DNA of 64,000 bases from Gyrodactylus bullatarudis (GCA_012064415.1 SSNU01004331.1:144135-208134), one strand, 5' to 3'. Positions 15,501 to 29,600 are shown, counted from the first letter of the stretch. Notes: generated by a model not told the origin, from the sequence alone. Program-made: numbers and translations.

Positions 15501-18500
15501 ATGTCAAGAAACTGGAGTTTTAACTTCTTCAAATGGCACGATGAACTTGTCTTTTTACTAATTATAATTATTCTTATAATAATAGCTATTATAATACAGT
15601 AGTTATTATTATTATTATTATAAGAATATCCTGGAGTTATTACACCCTAGTAGACATTATCCTACTTATTGGTAAACTAGACAATTAATTTCATTTGTAC
15701 ACAAAAGTTATTTACGTACCTGAACAAATTAAAGTGTAGAAAGTTTCTTCCCTTTTAAAAACTAGGCAAAGAGAGGAAAAGAAATCAAGTACAATGAGTT
15801 AATTTCTTACATATAGACATACACGCACCCACACACGCACAGATCTAATGCATTGCACATCATGGCTGAAATAATTCCATCTCTGCTGCTACTGATAATT
15901 TATGGATAGATCTTCTCTCTCCTTTTTAATGATTAGAAGAAGATGGCTGTATCAGCGAGTTTGTGAGAGGGGGCGTGTGTGTGTCTATGGGAGAAAGACT
16001 TTTAGATAAAATGTTTATTGATCCAAGATAGTTTCTGTTAAAAACCATTCATTAAAAAAGTCTGTACCTTTTCCAAAATTATGTCTTTTTCGATGTAGAC
16101 TGCTTTTTTTCCTGTGGGCATATTTTTTCGTTCGCTTCATGGTAAACTAACTGCAGAATCATTGACTATTCCATTTCTTGCTTGAATTTAATTATTTTTT
16201 GACAAAATATATATCTAAGAACAGATTAAGAAAACAGTTACCTGCATTCTAGCATGCCTGCTTTTTAAATTTTCTTATGATGCTACTTAATTTGAAGCCG
16301 TCTTTTCCATGTGATCCCTGATCAGTGATCTATCCCAATCAAGGTTTTTTGATTAATCATCTCCTTGAAAAACCTTTTTAAACTTTCCTTCAATCTATAA
16401 ACCTTTACATAAATTCAAACTATTTATTAATATCTTTTGCATTTGTAAATAACATGTCAAACATTTGATAAATATATATCACATTTAGATGAATTCGACG
16501 AGGACCTCATCACTCCGAATACTGTATATCTCTGTAAAAATATGGAAGATTACCAGCTACTCTGTCCACATCAGACCAAAATCGACATTGTCTCAGCTAC
16601 ACACTATCTAAAGGCACCCAGTTACCTAATGAACCATACGAGGGAATGCAGTGGTGCTGTCGTCAATTTGGATCAAGCTAGTCAGATGACCGATGTCTCC
16701 TGTAACGTTCATAATATTGTCACTCAGGTGAGAATTCACTTCGATTCACTTTATTTTGTTATCTGAGAGAGTAATGTTCCTTATAATGATTCATAGATAT
16801 ACTCATCTCCTACACCTGTGTTCATTCAAGGCACGAATAAATACAGGTGTTCAGATCGTTATAGCAAGACTATTATCTGTTAGTTATTGATTGCACTTCG
16901 ATCAAATAAACTATTTCAAATCTTGAGAAGAAAGTATTCTAATTTCTTTTAATAATCATCATGAATTATTCAAAATATTCAATCAAAATAACGATCTCTC
17001 ATCCCTGGAAGGCCCTAGAAACAAACTTGGAGATTAATGTGTCAACAGAGAGGCAGTTTTAAAATAATCAGGAAATATTTTTTCATTACCCTCTGTATTT
17101 TCTCTTTAACAAGTTGGAAGAGGGGGTGGATTATCGAGATCATTTGATTGATAGGGAATGTTAGTTTCTTGTACTATATTACATTCTTGCACGGTATATG
17201 AGACAGAGAGAGAGGATCCCTTCTCATCCCCAACAAGTGAAGCAGAATATGCATAATAAATCATCTAATCTTTTAATGTTTATATACTATATATACAGTA
17301 GAAGTAATATGTGTAGTGTTAGGTTTGGCAGGAAAAAGAGATCCCATTGACTCATGCATACACTCAGTGCTTATGATGTCGGAAGTATACTTTCCCAGAT
17401 CACAGTTGCAAACTATCTCTCTTTTTTATTTTATGAATTTATTTGAGATTTTCATGTCTCCTTACTTTTTGAGTCTATCATTCTACATACGTGTAGGGAC
17501 TAAAAGAAAATCCCGTCGTTTGCTTAAATTATGAGTCCAATCTGATCTTGATCGAGATCTATTGTTTTTCTTAAATGAATTTGGCATGATATCTACATTG
17601 ATCAATTAGGAATAGAAATTATATTTTCAATTCACAGAATCTTGTATTTTTGAAGAAAGAGTGCTAAACACCCATTTCATGTTTGAATGCTGACTATTAG
17701 TGTTAATGAAACATCTGGTGGTCTTTTCTCTTCATTCATCAACAGGCCTCGTTCTTTCCTAGGCATTCATGTTTAGAAATCTTAAATATACCCGTCTGTT
17801 TTAAAAATGTCTTGGCTGAGTATTGGAGGACATGTCATTTTATCATTCGGTGCAGAGAAACGTGTGAATTTTCTTCCCATCTTCTTCAATAAAGATTTTA
17901 AAAAAAACAGAAGGAAAGGTGTTACATTTCCTTTTCCTTCCTATTTAATTATAGATTGGATTTTCTGGGATTGTTTACAATTATTCACGCAAGAGTGTTT
18001 ACGAGAAATCTTCAATAGAGTTTAACCATGTCGAAAATTTATTTTCACTTGCTCAATCGATTAAATCTGATCAAGAGAACTGCATGTATGATTTGAGTCG
18101 AAAAAAGAGAAAATATTATAACTTGTATGGCAGACTTGTATCGACTATAACCATTAAAATATTAATAATAATAAACAAATTTCATCTTCAGGGATATAAA
18201 CTTGATTCTCCACTGACCATAAGGCTCCCTCCAATCTGCACTCCAATCTGCTAACACTCAAACTTGGACCGTACTTTCTAAAGAGTCTTGTGAAAAAGAA
18301 TTATAAATGACTTGACACTTACTTCATTCTTTGTTTTGGCGAATTGTAAAATTTTACTCCCGAAATTAGTCGATCAGAATTTTCTGTTTTTATTCGATCG
18401 AAGCTCACAATTTAACTACAATTTCCACTCATACTACACACACACACACACACACTTGATTGAGAGTTTTCATTTTTGGATTCCTTCTTTTGTATGTGTG

Positions 18501-21500
18501 CGTTAGTGTGTCTTCTCTCTGTTATTTTTGTAATCATGATTGTATACAAAAAATAAGAGTTGTAATGAAGAGAAGAATATATCTTGAGGTCAAATTATCA
18601 ATCTAGCACACACACACGCGCATAAACGCACCCCACCCCAGAAAAATTGAATTCAAGTATAGAAAATAAGCATCATTTCATTAATTGTCGAAATTTTCTG
18701 TTGATTTTCCCCTTCCAACTTTACTTCCCAATTTCCCTCGGGTATAAACAAATTAAACTTGAATGTTTCCCATCACAATCAGATAAAAATACAAAATAAA
18801 ATTCAGAAAGAGAAAGTGATTCTTCCTCACTAAATGAAGAAGAAGAAAAAAACTCCATTCGAGATTATTTTGGGGATAAGTTTATCCAACTTCATGAATG
18901 TAGATTCAGCTGAAACAAATATCCCATTCTCTCGAAAATTCATTTCGAAATGTAATAACTTGAAGAAAAATACAAAGCTCTTTTCGACTACAACATAATG
19001 CTATTTATTTTATTGTTCACGATGAACTTCTAGATTATGGCCAGACAGTCAATGCTGGAAGATATTTGTCTTATCTGAAGAAAATGGTAGCCATACCCAG
19101 ACAAAAATATCCAAAATTCGGTTGAGTCACGTTTCTGCAGGACATTGCAAGAACTCATATAAAAGATATAAAAAATTTTTTTGAAGTACAGAATTTCGAT
19201 TTGGATCGATCATCCACCTTATAGTCCTAATCTTGCTCCATCGTATAATCATCTTTTTAGGTCTTTACAGGTCTTTTCTTAAAGGTAAACTTTTCAGATC
19301 AAAAGAAGAGGACAAAATTGGACCGGATGACTTTTTGGCTGAAAATCTGAAGAATTCTATAGAAGCGGGATCAAAAAACTGCCAATTTGTTGGCAGAAAT
19401 GTCTCAATTCATCAGGAAACTACTTTCATTGATGATATTTATATTATAATTTTATATTTTATTAATATATGTATTTATTGAATCCCGTCCCATCACTTTC
19501 CGTCCAACCTAATATTTATTGTTTGAACCCAACTGATTCAAAATATGGATTTCCCTGATTCTTCTCTTCATTAACCAGATGATTAATCAAATAGCTTCTC
19601 AGATTCTAATTCAATTTAGATATCATAAAACAGGTTAGATAACTATTGTTATTTATAAACTTATTCTAGCTAACCAGGTACATTTTTCACACCGTATTTT
19701 ATCCATTTATATTCAAGATGATTGATCAAATTTCGTGCATATTTATCGATAAATACTAAAAATATTAGGTTCGAATGAAGGTATAATATCTTTTTTTTGT
19801 TTTAATCATACAAGGCCTTTGACAGAACTAACTAAAGAAACTCTAGGAATTTTTGAGCTTTTGCATTGCCCTCTTATAATGCAACACTGCCGTTTGTTAG
19901 GATGAGTCGAAATACTATAGAAGTAGAAAATTAATTTGTTTTTAATTCAGACACGTGTCCTAAACCCACAATCCCCACCCCACCCTCGAATACACTTCCA
20001 CAAGAACTGAAATTATGATAGGGAAAAATTCATGTCTGAGGCATATGGGGAAAAACAAGATTTTGTCTAAGCCTGTAAAAGGGAAAAATCAGATTTAATG
20101 AAACTAATAAAGTTTTTCCTGCAACCAGGAAACTTGAATCATAAACTTTTTTTTCTAACCCACAGTCTAAAATTACATTATTTTCCTCTTTTCTCTGATT
20201 AATTCAACTATTTTTTAATTTACAATGTATGTAATTGTATTTCCTCTAAAGCCAATCAAGAATATCTGCGACAAGAAAACAATTTGTCGGATATCTGCCA
20301 AACAGTTTATAAGCCAGTCACACCAAAATTGTCGTCAAACCCTCCTCGAGGTCAAGTATAAATGTTTACCTGGTGAGTTTATTGAAAAATACAGTCTGAC
20401 TCAAAAGATTATAATTATCAAAATTTAAATCATAATAATTACGGTCAACATGTGAATTTTCACCTTTTTCTCTTCCCTATCCATTTTTAACATGATATAA
20501 TAGCTATAATATGATTGGTACAATTGATCCTGACCAATGATAGTCATTGACCAATGGAAATTCGTCTGACTCAAGTTGATGTGTGATTACATTCAAGCTT
20601 TTCTTCTACAATCTTCATTTCTAACCAAACATGTCTTTCCATTAGTCCACATCATGTCAATTTGGCATAGGAGAATTTTTCTTATCATCTGCCTTATTGG
20701 CTTAATGATACCACTTATGGATAATTATCTTTATATGCCCGTAGATGAGAAGAAGGCGATTAATGAGAGCATTTGTGCCGATTCCTACATTGATGTCAAA
20801 TGCCAGGGTGGATTTATTCTTGTGAAGAAGGCTGTGTCCCTAGCTTCGACACATCCCTTGTATGCATCCTCTTGTGTTTCCAATGCAGAAAGTGAGTTAT
20901 TTTCTTTATGTAAACTGAATTTTTTATTTTTATTCCATTCTGTTTAACCTCAAAGTCTCGTTATTTATTTTTTCCTTTCGACGAGACGATGAACTTTATC
21001 GTACTATATTCCTATAATATTTTTCTTAGGATAAAAATATATAAAATTATTACTCATCACTTTTGAAACATGGTCTGGTTCACTCATTCCAATTTATAAC
21101 TGTAAACTCTCTTATTTCCCCCACTTAATAACTTAGGAATGTGTAAACTTTGGGTGTGTTCTGAAAGAGAGATAAACTGCTAGATGAATTACTTACTGGA
21201 TAGAGACAGTAGGCAGGGAAGAAGACGAAGATTCATACACACAGTAAATATTTCACTCATACTGCTCACTGTATGGATAATGATGATGAATGTTAGTAAT
21301 CCTAGTCTAACCTCGTTATACCTTGAATGTACATGTACTCAAAGAAAGAAAAAGTGTATATGTGTCATCTGTGTTCACATAGCTAACCTTAAACATTTTC
21401 CCCTTGTATTTATGAGCTTAAATGTTTGCTTAGCACAATTTCGTCTATCTTTTTCCCATATTATGCTTATTAGAAAATTAAAAGAAAAATGAAGCAATTC

Positions 21501-24304
21501 ATGATAACGATGATCATCACAAATGTATGAGTATTGAGCAAATATTCATTTATTTACAAGTACAAAATACAAAGGGATGACACACAACACATGTCTCACC
21601 TTACAACACTCATGATGTGTTCTAGCAATAAATAAAAACATCTCTTTTTCCTCCCTCTAGAAACTTTAGACAATCATGACTGCAGGGATATTGAACCGTT
21701 TGATGTGACAGAGCATCTGGCAGAACATTGCAATCAAAAAGTGTCCTGTCAGGTTCCGCCCACCACGAATTATCAGGTTCCCAGACCCTTGAATAGTTGC
21801 TCCAAACTCCACTTGTTCATTAGTTACGTTTGCTGTGAGTATTAATTGTGTTATTTATCCCGAATGAAAAGTACATTGAAAGGTAACATGCTCGCATTAA
21901 AGAGTAAAGATAACAAACACTCTGCCTCTGATGTTAGCATGATGTATAAGATTCGATAATTTAATTATAATCCCCAAATATCAAAGTGCAAATTGTTTAT
22001 CCTACTGAAATGTATCTTTCTTCCAACAATTCCATAGTGCCGAGAGAATTCAAAAAGAATCGATTCCTCCCCAGCATTAGTGGCAATGGTGCCAGTATCA
22101 GCAATGATGAAGGTCTTATCAAGCAATTACCATCACCTTCCCTTCATAATAAAGGCGGTAAGTTATTAATTTCAAGACACTAGGAGATAAGACATGTAGC
22201 TATATTTATTATTATTATAGAAATTACATTCTCTTTCTTTTGTATATTATCCAGTGTGTGTACTCTATCTCGTTCTTTCTAGTTTTTATTTAAATTTCTG
22301 TGTGTCTTGAACGAGGAAGAGAGAGAGAGACACTTGTAGTTCAGAAATGCGCATTTAGAAAATGAAATCTGTCTAAAAGCTTTTCACTTTATCTCTCTTA
22401 CCCTCTGCTTAATAATTGTCTTAAATGTTCCTTCATTTTCTTGTTGCTTTCAGGAAAGTCAGATTACAAGAAAATACCGAGGAACCACGAGATGATGGAC
22501 GAGTCAAGCAGACCCCTTCGTCAGCCCACCTTGGGTGAGTTCTTGCTGGTATCTTTTTTCCATTAACATTTCGTAAACATTTTATTGTCATTTTATTGAC
22601 ATGTTGATATTTACTTTGTTGTTTATTCTTCATCTTCATGTCTAACCCTCATCATCATTTAAAGTGGCGAGTAAGAACACCACTCGAAGGATAAACAAAT
22701 TTTGAGATGGTGAGGGGGTCCATATGGATGTGAGGGTTAGTCGGAAAGAATATGAGACACTTTTTCTCTCAAGTACATAAAATACGCCAACTTTAACTCT
22801 CTCTTATAATTAGAGAGTGTATAGTGTACATTTGGTTCAAGTCATTAAAGAGAGTTACTTTAAAATTCTATATAGTTTATGATTTGTCTCTCTCTCTCTT
22901 GTTTTCTGTGCTTCGAGCTAGACAAGAGAATAAATAATAATGAAGCAAACATTTTAATAGAACAATCAATAAAATAGTTGTATTGTCTAAATTTTAGGTC
23001 CAATCTAAATCGGTATCAGATAATAAGCTAATAAAAAACCCCCGTAATTTGTACTTTTATCCTTAATAATAGGTAAAGAGGAACAACAACTACAAGTTTC
23101 GGAGAATACTTTTCTAGCAGAAAGTAATCGATCTCTCGTCTTGTACTCCATCATAGCCTCAGCAGTAGGACTAATTCTGATTGTCCTATTGATAACAACT
23201 GTCACCTTGTTATGTCGTAAAGGCCATTCGAATAATGCAAACCAGTTGAAGGCAAATCTCCTGAGGACTTCTGGTTATGGAGGTGGCTCAGGCATCTACA
23301 CTTCCCAGGGTTTGAAGCACGATGCAAGTTTCCTTAGCGGCCTCCCCCCAACCAGCCAGACAATCTCCACGAATGCCTTTGCCAATTCAATGACGAATTA
23401 TCAACAGCAGTCTTGCAACAACTGCACCTCTAGTCCCTATTGCATCGGGACAAGTCGAAGTGTCTCGAATAGCTGTCTTTCACATAACGATATGAACTCC
23501 CTATTCCAACAAATGAATCCCATTGTCAACTCACCCAGTGTGAAACATTCCAGGGGAAAGAGTCATCTTCAACAATCAGATGAGTACAACAGCCTCATTG
23601 GATCTGCCATTAATAGTAACAATAATAATAACTACCTTAATAACTCGTCCTGTAGTAACATACTGTTTAATCAAACACACCAGTTTGATCCAGAAAAAAG
23701 TAGTTCTGGCATGGGATCCAGTCTGCCGAGATCGAGTGACAACTTCACTCAACTCCATCATGCCAAGTCAGCCTTTCACCAGTTCACTGGTGGTGAAGAG
23801 GTTCCTAAGCATGGTAGTGGAGCCAGTGACTGTAGCCGATCACCTGCCATCTCCTATCCACCATTTCCATCATTCTATAGCCAGATGGAGAGCAATAATC
23901 AACCCAATGGTAACCTAATGGAGGTATGTAACCCACACTACTCCTACTTATTTTGCATTTAATTTATTTCCTTCTAGAAGAGTAGAAAAGTTGAATCATT
24001 CATCAAGGGTGTAATTGGCGATTACACTGGACAGATGGGCAATGAATCACGTAACTCGAATGAATCCCTTCCCATCTTTGATCCTCCGGATAAATTCAAG
24101 TCCCTTGGCAATCCCTCGATAAGCCTGGTTGGTGGCAAGCCAAGTCCACTTATTGCTAATACCTCGACAGATGAAGATTTCTGTTCTCTCCGCTCTCAAT
24201 TAGTAGACGCCAATGACGAGGATGAACTCCATCAAAAGACCTTCCTCCCCCCTACAATGGCACCTCTTCGGATTGATATTAACCAGCAGAGTGTTGTACT
24301 CTAA
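9552..24304 (+). CDS. eva-1: EVA-1-type receptor: signal peptide, two SUEL lectin domains, one TM, long tail
   Basis: Nine exons: 9552-9621, 16489-16727, 20252-20372, 20745-20891, 21661-21834, 21987-22157, 22454-22534, 23073-23923 and 23978-24304, giving 726 residues. A signal peptide is encoded by exon 1. SUEL (rhamnose/galactose-binding lectin) domain 1 is about residues 36-141 and ends LLEVKYKC. Domain 2 is about residues 152-250, from ICADSYIDVKC to LFISYVC. A linker leads to the membrane helix at about 356-382 (SIIASAVGLILIVLLITTV). A 340-residue Ser/Asn/Gly-rich cytoplasmic tail follows. Two SUEL domains plus one TM is the layout of C. elegans EVA-1, a Slit co-receptor acting with Robo in axon guidance. 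The tail itself is not recognised. Latrophilin is excluded because no GAIN or 7TM region follows. Confidence 0.8.
9622..16488 (+). other. Intron 1 of the EVA-1-like gene (6.9 kb)
   Basis: AT-rich intron with many short CT/GA and CA runs, for example (TC)n at 10702-10720 and 13398-13416 and a C-rich CA run near 10875-10900. It also has an AATT run at 11271-11288 and an ATT run near 15603-15620. An antisense small membrane-protein ORF lies at 14328-14546. No other coding content is supported. Confidence 0.6.
14328..14546 (-). CDS. Candidate small single-pass membrane protein, 72 residues
   Basis: The open frame starts MTDSRERN and has one strong hydrophobic segment (FLALWYIGGMFWMIPFFYAL) at about residues 33-52, then MMKGKAYNAERSYDSF. 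An in-frame stop lies just upstream at a good acceptor (TTTTGCAG at about 14587), so the start is probably in a second exon after a 5' non-coding exon. The charged ends and central helix look like a small mitochondrial or ER membrane subunit, but no family is recognised. It lies antisense in intron 1 of the EVA-1-like gene. No clear polyadenylation signal follows. A chance ORF is the alternative. Confidence 0.4.
   Translation of the reverse strand: MTDSRERNFILQMKIRHLSGREEDNNLSYTFLALWYIGGMFWMIPFFYALMMKGKAYNAERSYDSFPIINTN
18434..18455. repeat. (CA)n microsatellite
   Basis: About 22 bp of uninterrupted CA dinucleotide in intron 2 of the EVA-1-like gene. Confidence 0.8.
18985..19345 (+). mobile_element. 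Mariner-family DNA transposon relic (transposase fragment)
   Basis: Broken frames contain hallmarks of mariner transposase. HDELLDYGQTVN is near 19018-19055 and LQDIARTHI is near 19136-19162. The diagnostic WIDHPPYSPNLAPS, followed by HLFRSLQ, is near 19203-19272, and GKLF lies near 19285. Stops and frameshifts make it inactive. Terminal repeats were not found. It lies in the sense orientation inside intron 2 of the receptor gene. Confidence 0.85.
20514..20653 (+). promoter_or_regulatory. Probable internal promoter and alternative first exon of the EVA-1-like gene
   Basis: Three CCAAT elements cluster here: ATTGG at 20514-20518, CCAAT near 20533 and CCAAT near 20551. They lie 100-140 bp before an ATG at 20654. 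That ATG opens MSIWHRR then IFLIICLIGLMIPL, a good signal peptide, in frame with the second SUEL domain through exon 4. This would give a 613-residue isoform that lacks the first lectin domain. In the full-length form the same bases are intron and exon 4 begins at 20745. Confidence 0.5.
20892..21660 (+). other. Intron 4 of the EVA-1-like gene
   Basis: A 769-nt non-coding intron with a GTGAGT donor and a CTCCCTCTAG acceptor. Nothing else is seen in it. Confidence 0.6.
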
Positions 24305-24589
24305 CTCTCTTCTCTCCACAATATTACCACAATATGACGAGAATAACTAAGAGAACTATTCATCTAATGACAGCACACCTATCATACACATCAAGAGGAA
24401 TTTTGTATATTGCATTTATAATTTATCATGTGAAAATGTTTTAACATGAACTCCCTAGTCTTACAATCATCATTTGTATATTTACATGGAGCCTGATTGA
24501 GCTCATAGATGATCGTATGGGTCATTTATTAAGTCATTTTTAGTACTTTTCTGTCGCCCTCCTTTGTAATGAGACATGATAAACATTTG

Positions 24590-24595
24590 AATAAA
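24590..24595 (+). terminator. Polyadenylation signal of the EVA-1-like gene
   Basis: AATAAA lies 286 nt after the stop codon, after a stop-rich AT-rich 3' UTR. Confidence 0.5.
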
Positions 24596-26451
24596 AGAAA
24601 GAATTGTCATAGATATTTCCATAAATAATAATATATAAATTTGTATCATACACCAATAATTTATGATTGTTCAAATAGTGATCATAGTGGACTATATTAA
24701 ACTATGATTCATTATAATAAAGGGAATTTGTAATAAGAAGAGAAGCCTTTTTCTAATACACAATAGATGATATTCAATATTGGATTTTGTTCATTTTCTC
24801 CTTCTAATACTTTCAATACTACTAATGTAGTCGAGAGAGAATATTTGAATAAGATCAATATAATCCCTCTTGTACAGTGTGTGTATAGTGTTTAAGTAAT
24901 TGTACTTAGTCAAATAGAAATGTATTATAATTACAATTCCAGTAATTTTATAATTCCTCCCCTCTTCAAAGAGCCCTGTAAAGTTTGTCTCTAATTCATT
25001 TTCCAAATGTTTCTCACTCTTCTCCCCCTTCTAATTGCACACTATGGATTTTGAAGCAAGTAAAAGCACAAGACTTGATTGATTCTGGCTAAACTCTCAA
25101 ATTTCTATTTCTTCTTAACCCAAATCTGTACTAAAAAGGAGTTTTTGTTTGTTTGAAAAGAATGTGTGTATAGTTAAAGAGGCTTCGATGTAGGCGTTGA
25201 GTTGAACAAAGAGAGAGGAACTTGTTTAGTCTTTCGATGTAGATGTTGATGACATTAGACAAGAGTCCATCTCTCGTTAATCAGAGACTCGAATGAACTT
25301 TCCATTTGTTTACTTTTGCTGGTAAATGTGTGAAAAAAATAGAACAAACTCGACCGAAGAGAGGGTAATGTCACCTGTAATATCCTTTGTGTTATTCTTC
25401 CTTATTTCCTTGTTTTTACAGAGAAGAAAAACAAGAAAAAATGTCTACTTTTAGTGCGTATTTACTTATTTAGATAAACAATAAAACAATTTGTATTTAC
25501 AGTTCAGACTCACTGCTACCAAACCAGTGAACATCATCATCATTGTAAGAAAAAAATCCTTTTTCCTCCCTCTTAAATTACTGCATTACAGTACAGTTTA
25601 TTTCTATTAAAACAACACATTACCAAAATGAACATAAGATAGACGATGAGATCTATACAAATACAAAAATATGAATATGCAGTACATACATATATAATGA
25701 ATAATTGCTAATGTTGTAAAAGTAAATTTTTAAATGTATTTCATCTCACCCCGAAAGAAAACAATCCTTAAAAGTGCAAAAAAGCCCTATCCAATGTAAG
25801 AGGAAGTTTTTTGATAAATAGACAGTGAAATACATAACTACTGATGAGTAGCTACACGAATATCTGATTGAAACCGAATCTGCATGCTATATATATTTCT
25901 TATATTTACATTTTTACTTGTAAGTAGATTGATAAATAAATAACCAAACTTTGATGCTAAATTAGAGAATAGAGAAGTTGCTCGATTGCGACAAAACTAT
26001 CTGTCGATAACTCATTCTCATCAGAATCAGCTCAATGAAAATCACAAAAAGGAATTAATTTTTAATTTAATAAGGTGATTTTTTTTCGTTTTCGAGAGTT
26101 TAGTTTGTCAATATCCTAGAATTAGCATGAAAGTTTTGTACTCGATTTTGATTAAGACCAGTGGATTTCCTCTTCATCTTTCGACGAACCCTATCGAATA
26201 ATTCTCATAGTTGAAAAGAAAAAAGGCTAAATTGTCCTATTCTTTATAAAAAAACTCTTTTCTTGTATTCATCAGATGTAAACAGTACTAATAAATCCTG
26301 TGGTTAATTCGACAAGAGCTTATTCTTTGATTTTTAGAGATAAAATTTTAATACCAGTACTTTAATTTTAATTGTTTTGTATGAATAACATTCATTGAAT
26401 ACTGTTGACTGCCATAAAACAGAGTCATTCATACAATTCTTCTTCAATTTG
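24596..26451. other. Intergenic DNA without recognisable genes
   Basis: AT-rich sequence between the two receptor-like genes. Frames are short and repeatedly stopped on both strands, and no transposon motif is seen. Confidence 0.6.
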
Positions 26452-26636
26452 ATTGGTTGAATGATCATCTTCGCTTTCATTGGCCAATTAGTTAACACCA
26501 ATAATTTCTTGGTAAAATTTTAAAATACAATCATACAAGAAACGTATATTACATTGATATTACCACGTTACTTTTCATTTAAAAGGTTAACTGTGTCCGA
26601 ATTTACACTTTCAACATCCAATGTCATAATAAAATA
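26452..26636 (+). promoter_or_regulatory. Promoter region of the second receptor-like gene
   Basis: ATTGG at 26452-26456 and a head-to-head ATTGGCCAAT at 26479-26488 lie 149-185 bp before the ATG. A TTTAAAAG sequence near 26578 could act as a weak TATA element. Confidence 0.4.
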
Positions 26637-29600
26637 ATGTGGATTATATCAATACGAAAATTACCTTTGATCTGGTTCATGACCCTGTTGGTTGTGGGGA
26701 TCAGCTCAAATCTCATTTATACGACTTCAGAGAATTTGCAACATCTCAACGATGGCCAGGGTGTTGGAGGGATTTGCCAAAAGTTCTTTCGTGTCCTCAA
26801 ACGAACGAAAACTAATCCAAGAGAATACTGTTCTGACTTTTATAACTCTGACCTTGGCAAACTAGAGGATTTAGCTGGTTTCTTCAACTCTGTGAGTTTA
26901 TTCTCTATGAAAAACTTTTGAAATATGTGTACTTTGGATGTATGTAGATTAGATACCGTTACTACATGGAAGTTGAGTCGTAGGATAAACCCTTGAAATT
27001 GTGTTCATTCTTTTGTACATCCTTGTCAAAAAGATAAACTTTCTTGAGTGGATTGGAGATATGGATATAGGAACAGGTTGATTTTCCTGATAAGTACCAA
27101 TAGAAGAGAGATAAAAAACAATAAAAATTAACTCTTGAATTGATTATCCAGTATGGATGACACTTGCTTTTATTCTGTTTGTCTTTAAAATCTTATCCTT
27201 TCCATCCTTTAAGGTCACTTTTATTGTTGAGACTTGATCTTTCTTGAAATCCATCTCTCTCTTACTTTAATTTTTATGTGAGTGTTGTACGAGTGTGTGC
27301 ACTGATACACCTCAGATCTCTCAGGGGAGATGGATCTAGTCAAGATCCATAATACTTTTTGCACAATTCTGCTGTGTGTTTGTAGTTTGACCTTAATAAT
27401 AGGTATACTCTTACGTACTTGTAGGATATATACATACATTCTCATTTCAACGATATCGAGTGTCAAGTGATATAAAATTCTTTTGGGTTCTGTGATCCTA
27501 GTCAAATAACCAGACATGATATCAAAGTGCGAATTTGCTCAATTCGTCTTATCAAGGAAAGCTATGTATTTTCCCAAATTTTCCCATACAAATCTAATAA
27601 CTGAAAGAGAGAGAGGGTAAAATTTCCTTACATTTGAATGGCAGTTGCAGGAATAATTCAAGTTATAAAATGGTTTGAAATTTTCTCTACTACAAATTCA
27701 TTGAGATAAAAACGAGACAAAAGGGGGCATTTAACAATGAAAGTGTGATTACGACATACATGTGCGTATGCTATTATTTTTATTTTTTTCAAAGATTTTT
27801 TTAAAATACATTCTTTATCTGTTATCCGGGGAGGGAGGTGATTGAGAGATAGGAAGAGATCAGTCTATTTCTGTTTTTTTGAATGACAGTTTTTCTCAAC
27901 CATACAAGCGATAAACTCGTTACTGTTAATGATAAACTCTCTGGGTAGACGAAGATAACGATAACCGAGGACATAATCAAATAAATAATCAGAACCATAA
28001 TAATAATAATAATAATACGGGGTCACATTAAAAGAGAGAATGAGAGGTATGAAGAAAGAAGGACCTATTTTGTCTATAAATTATCATTAAGGGTTGTTTT
28101 ATTAGGTTTACCTTGACTCAGTGTATTCAGGGATTGATTATAACCATGTTGTCTTGTAGAGAATACAAAGCAACAGCCCTCTTTATGCATTTGTGAATTA
28201 GTCATTTGAATGTCGGAGAAATAGAAGCAGAGAAGAATAAAGAAGAGGGCTCCTCCATCTAAGAACGATGGCTGCTTCTCACAAGAAATCAACAAATGTT
28301 TTATTTTCTTCAGAACTGAGAAGAATAAAATGGGAATGGCTTCGATTTAATTCGATTAAATACATGATAAAAATAATGTCAAAAGTCAACCTAGGCTTTT
28401 TATGACCTTTTCGAGATTCGTTCCCTCTTGATATTTTTTTTCTTCTTCTAACGAAAAAAAACATTTTATTAAATTTCCAAAATTTATCCTCATTTTTCGA
28501 GTTTAATTTTTGCGCCAATTAAAATTTGTCCATTGAAACAAACAAAATAGTAAAAATTCAATGCCTCAATAAATTAAAAATGATAAAAGTTCAGTGAAAT
28601 TTTTCTCTCTTTTCAAGAAAAAAAAGAATAAAAAAACCTTTACCCTGACAACTAAAAGTATACACAACAGCATAGTTGTAGTAGTTGAAAACACTCAGAC
28701 TTGCCAGTGCATATTAACACTGTATTCGAATTTTATTTACTTTTTCTCTTTTTAGTAACCTGAATGCATCTCTGATAAATGTTCACTTTTTGGAAAATAA
28801 ATTCATCTTCCCTCTCCGGTACGACCTCTTGACATTCAAGGTTAAATTTTCCCTTTACAAATCTATATTTTTATTTTTATTTCAGGGAAATAGAGGCCTT
28901 GAGGTATTTTTTTCGGGATGAAGAATTTTGAGACTAGAATCTCCATTGTTGTTGTCTATTGTTTTAACAATTCCACTTGAATTAAACGTACCTCTAGTGG
29001 GGATTGAGAATAGGAATTACTCTAATTTTTTTACTCACCAGTTGTATTTGTTATATAGCTAAATATGTGTGTACTCTTTCCTATAAAGTGTGTATGTGAA
29101 AAATCTACGCCCAAGAAATCCATGAAAATTGACGTGAAAAATAAATACAAGTGTTAAATTAACGTGTAGAATACATATACTGAATTGTCTTAATTGGGCA
29201 GATTTTTCCTTGTTTTCTCTTTCTCAAAAAAATGATTTTCTCAATCGTACCCTATTGACAGTAATAATAATAATAATTTTTATAAAGTACTACTTAAATG
29301 ATTGAGCTAAATAATCTCATGAATTTACTTGAAATTGGTGAATGAATCTCTATCCACATAAAATGTTCATGAGGTAGAGAAATGTGTGTAGAGTAATAAA
29401 ATCGACAGGTCAAAGGTTTATCCGAATGTTACTGTATCATTGAAACCAGATTTGTTAGGACCATCAATAATTTCGATGAGGAAAGACATCCCCTTTTTTA
29501 TGTATTGCATGGACACCTTTCGGTCATTACTGGTCTAAAGGTCAACAGTAGACCAACACGGTCTCAATGTAACAAGGACAATAAAATTTAAAAAATCCAA

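Larger units (their letters stand above)
16728..20251 (+). other. Intron 2 of the EVA-1-like gene
   Basis: AT-rich, non-coding apart from a mariner relic at about 18985-19345. It carries (CA)n at 18434-18455 and further short CA/GA tracts. The acceptor chosen for exon 3 (CTAAAG|CCA) lacks a strong pyrimidine tract, but it is in phase and restores the lectin domain. Confidence 0.55.

Noticed and set aside
19233..19481. 82-codon ORF in EVA-1 intron 2
   Set aside because: It is a shifted frame of the decayed mariner transposase, not a gene.
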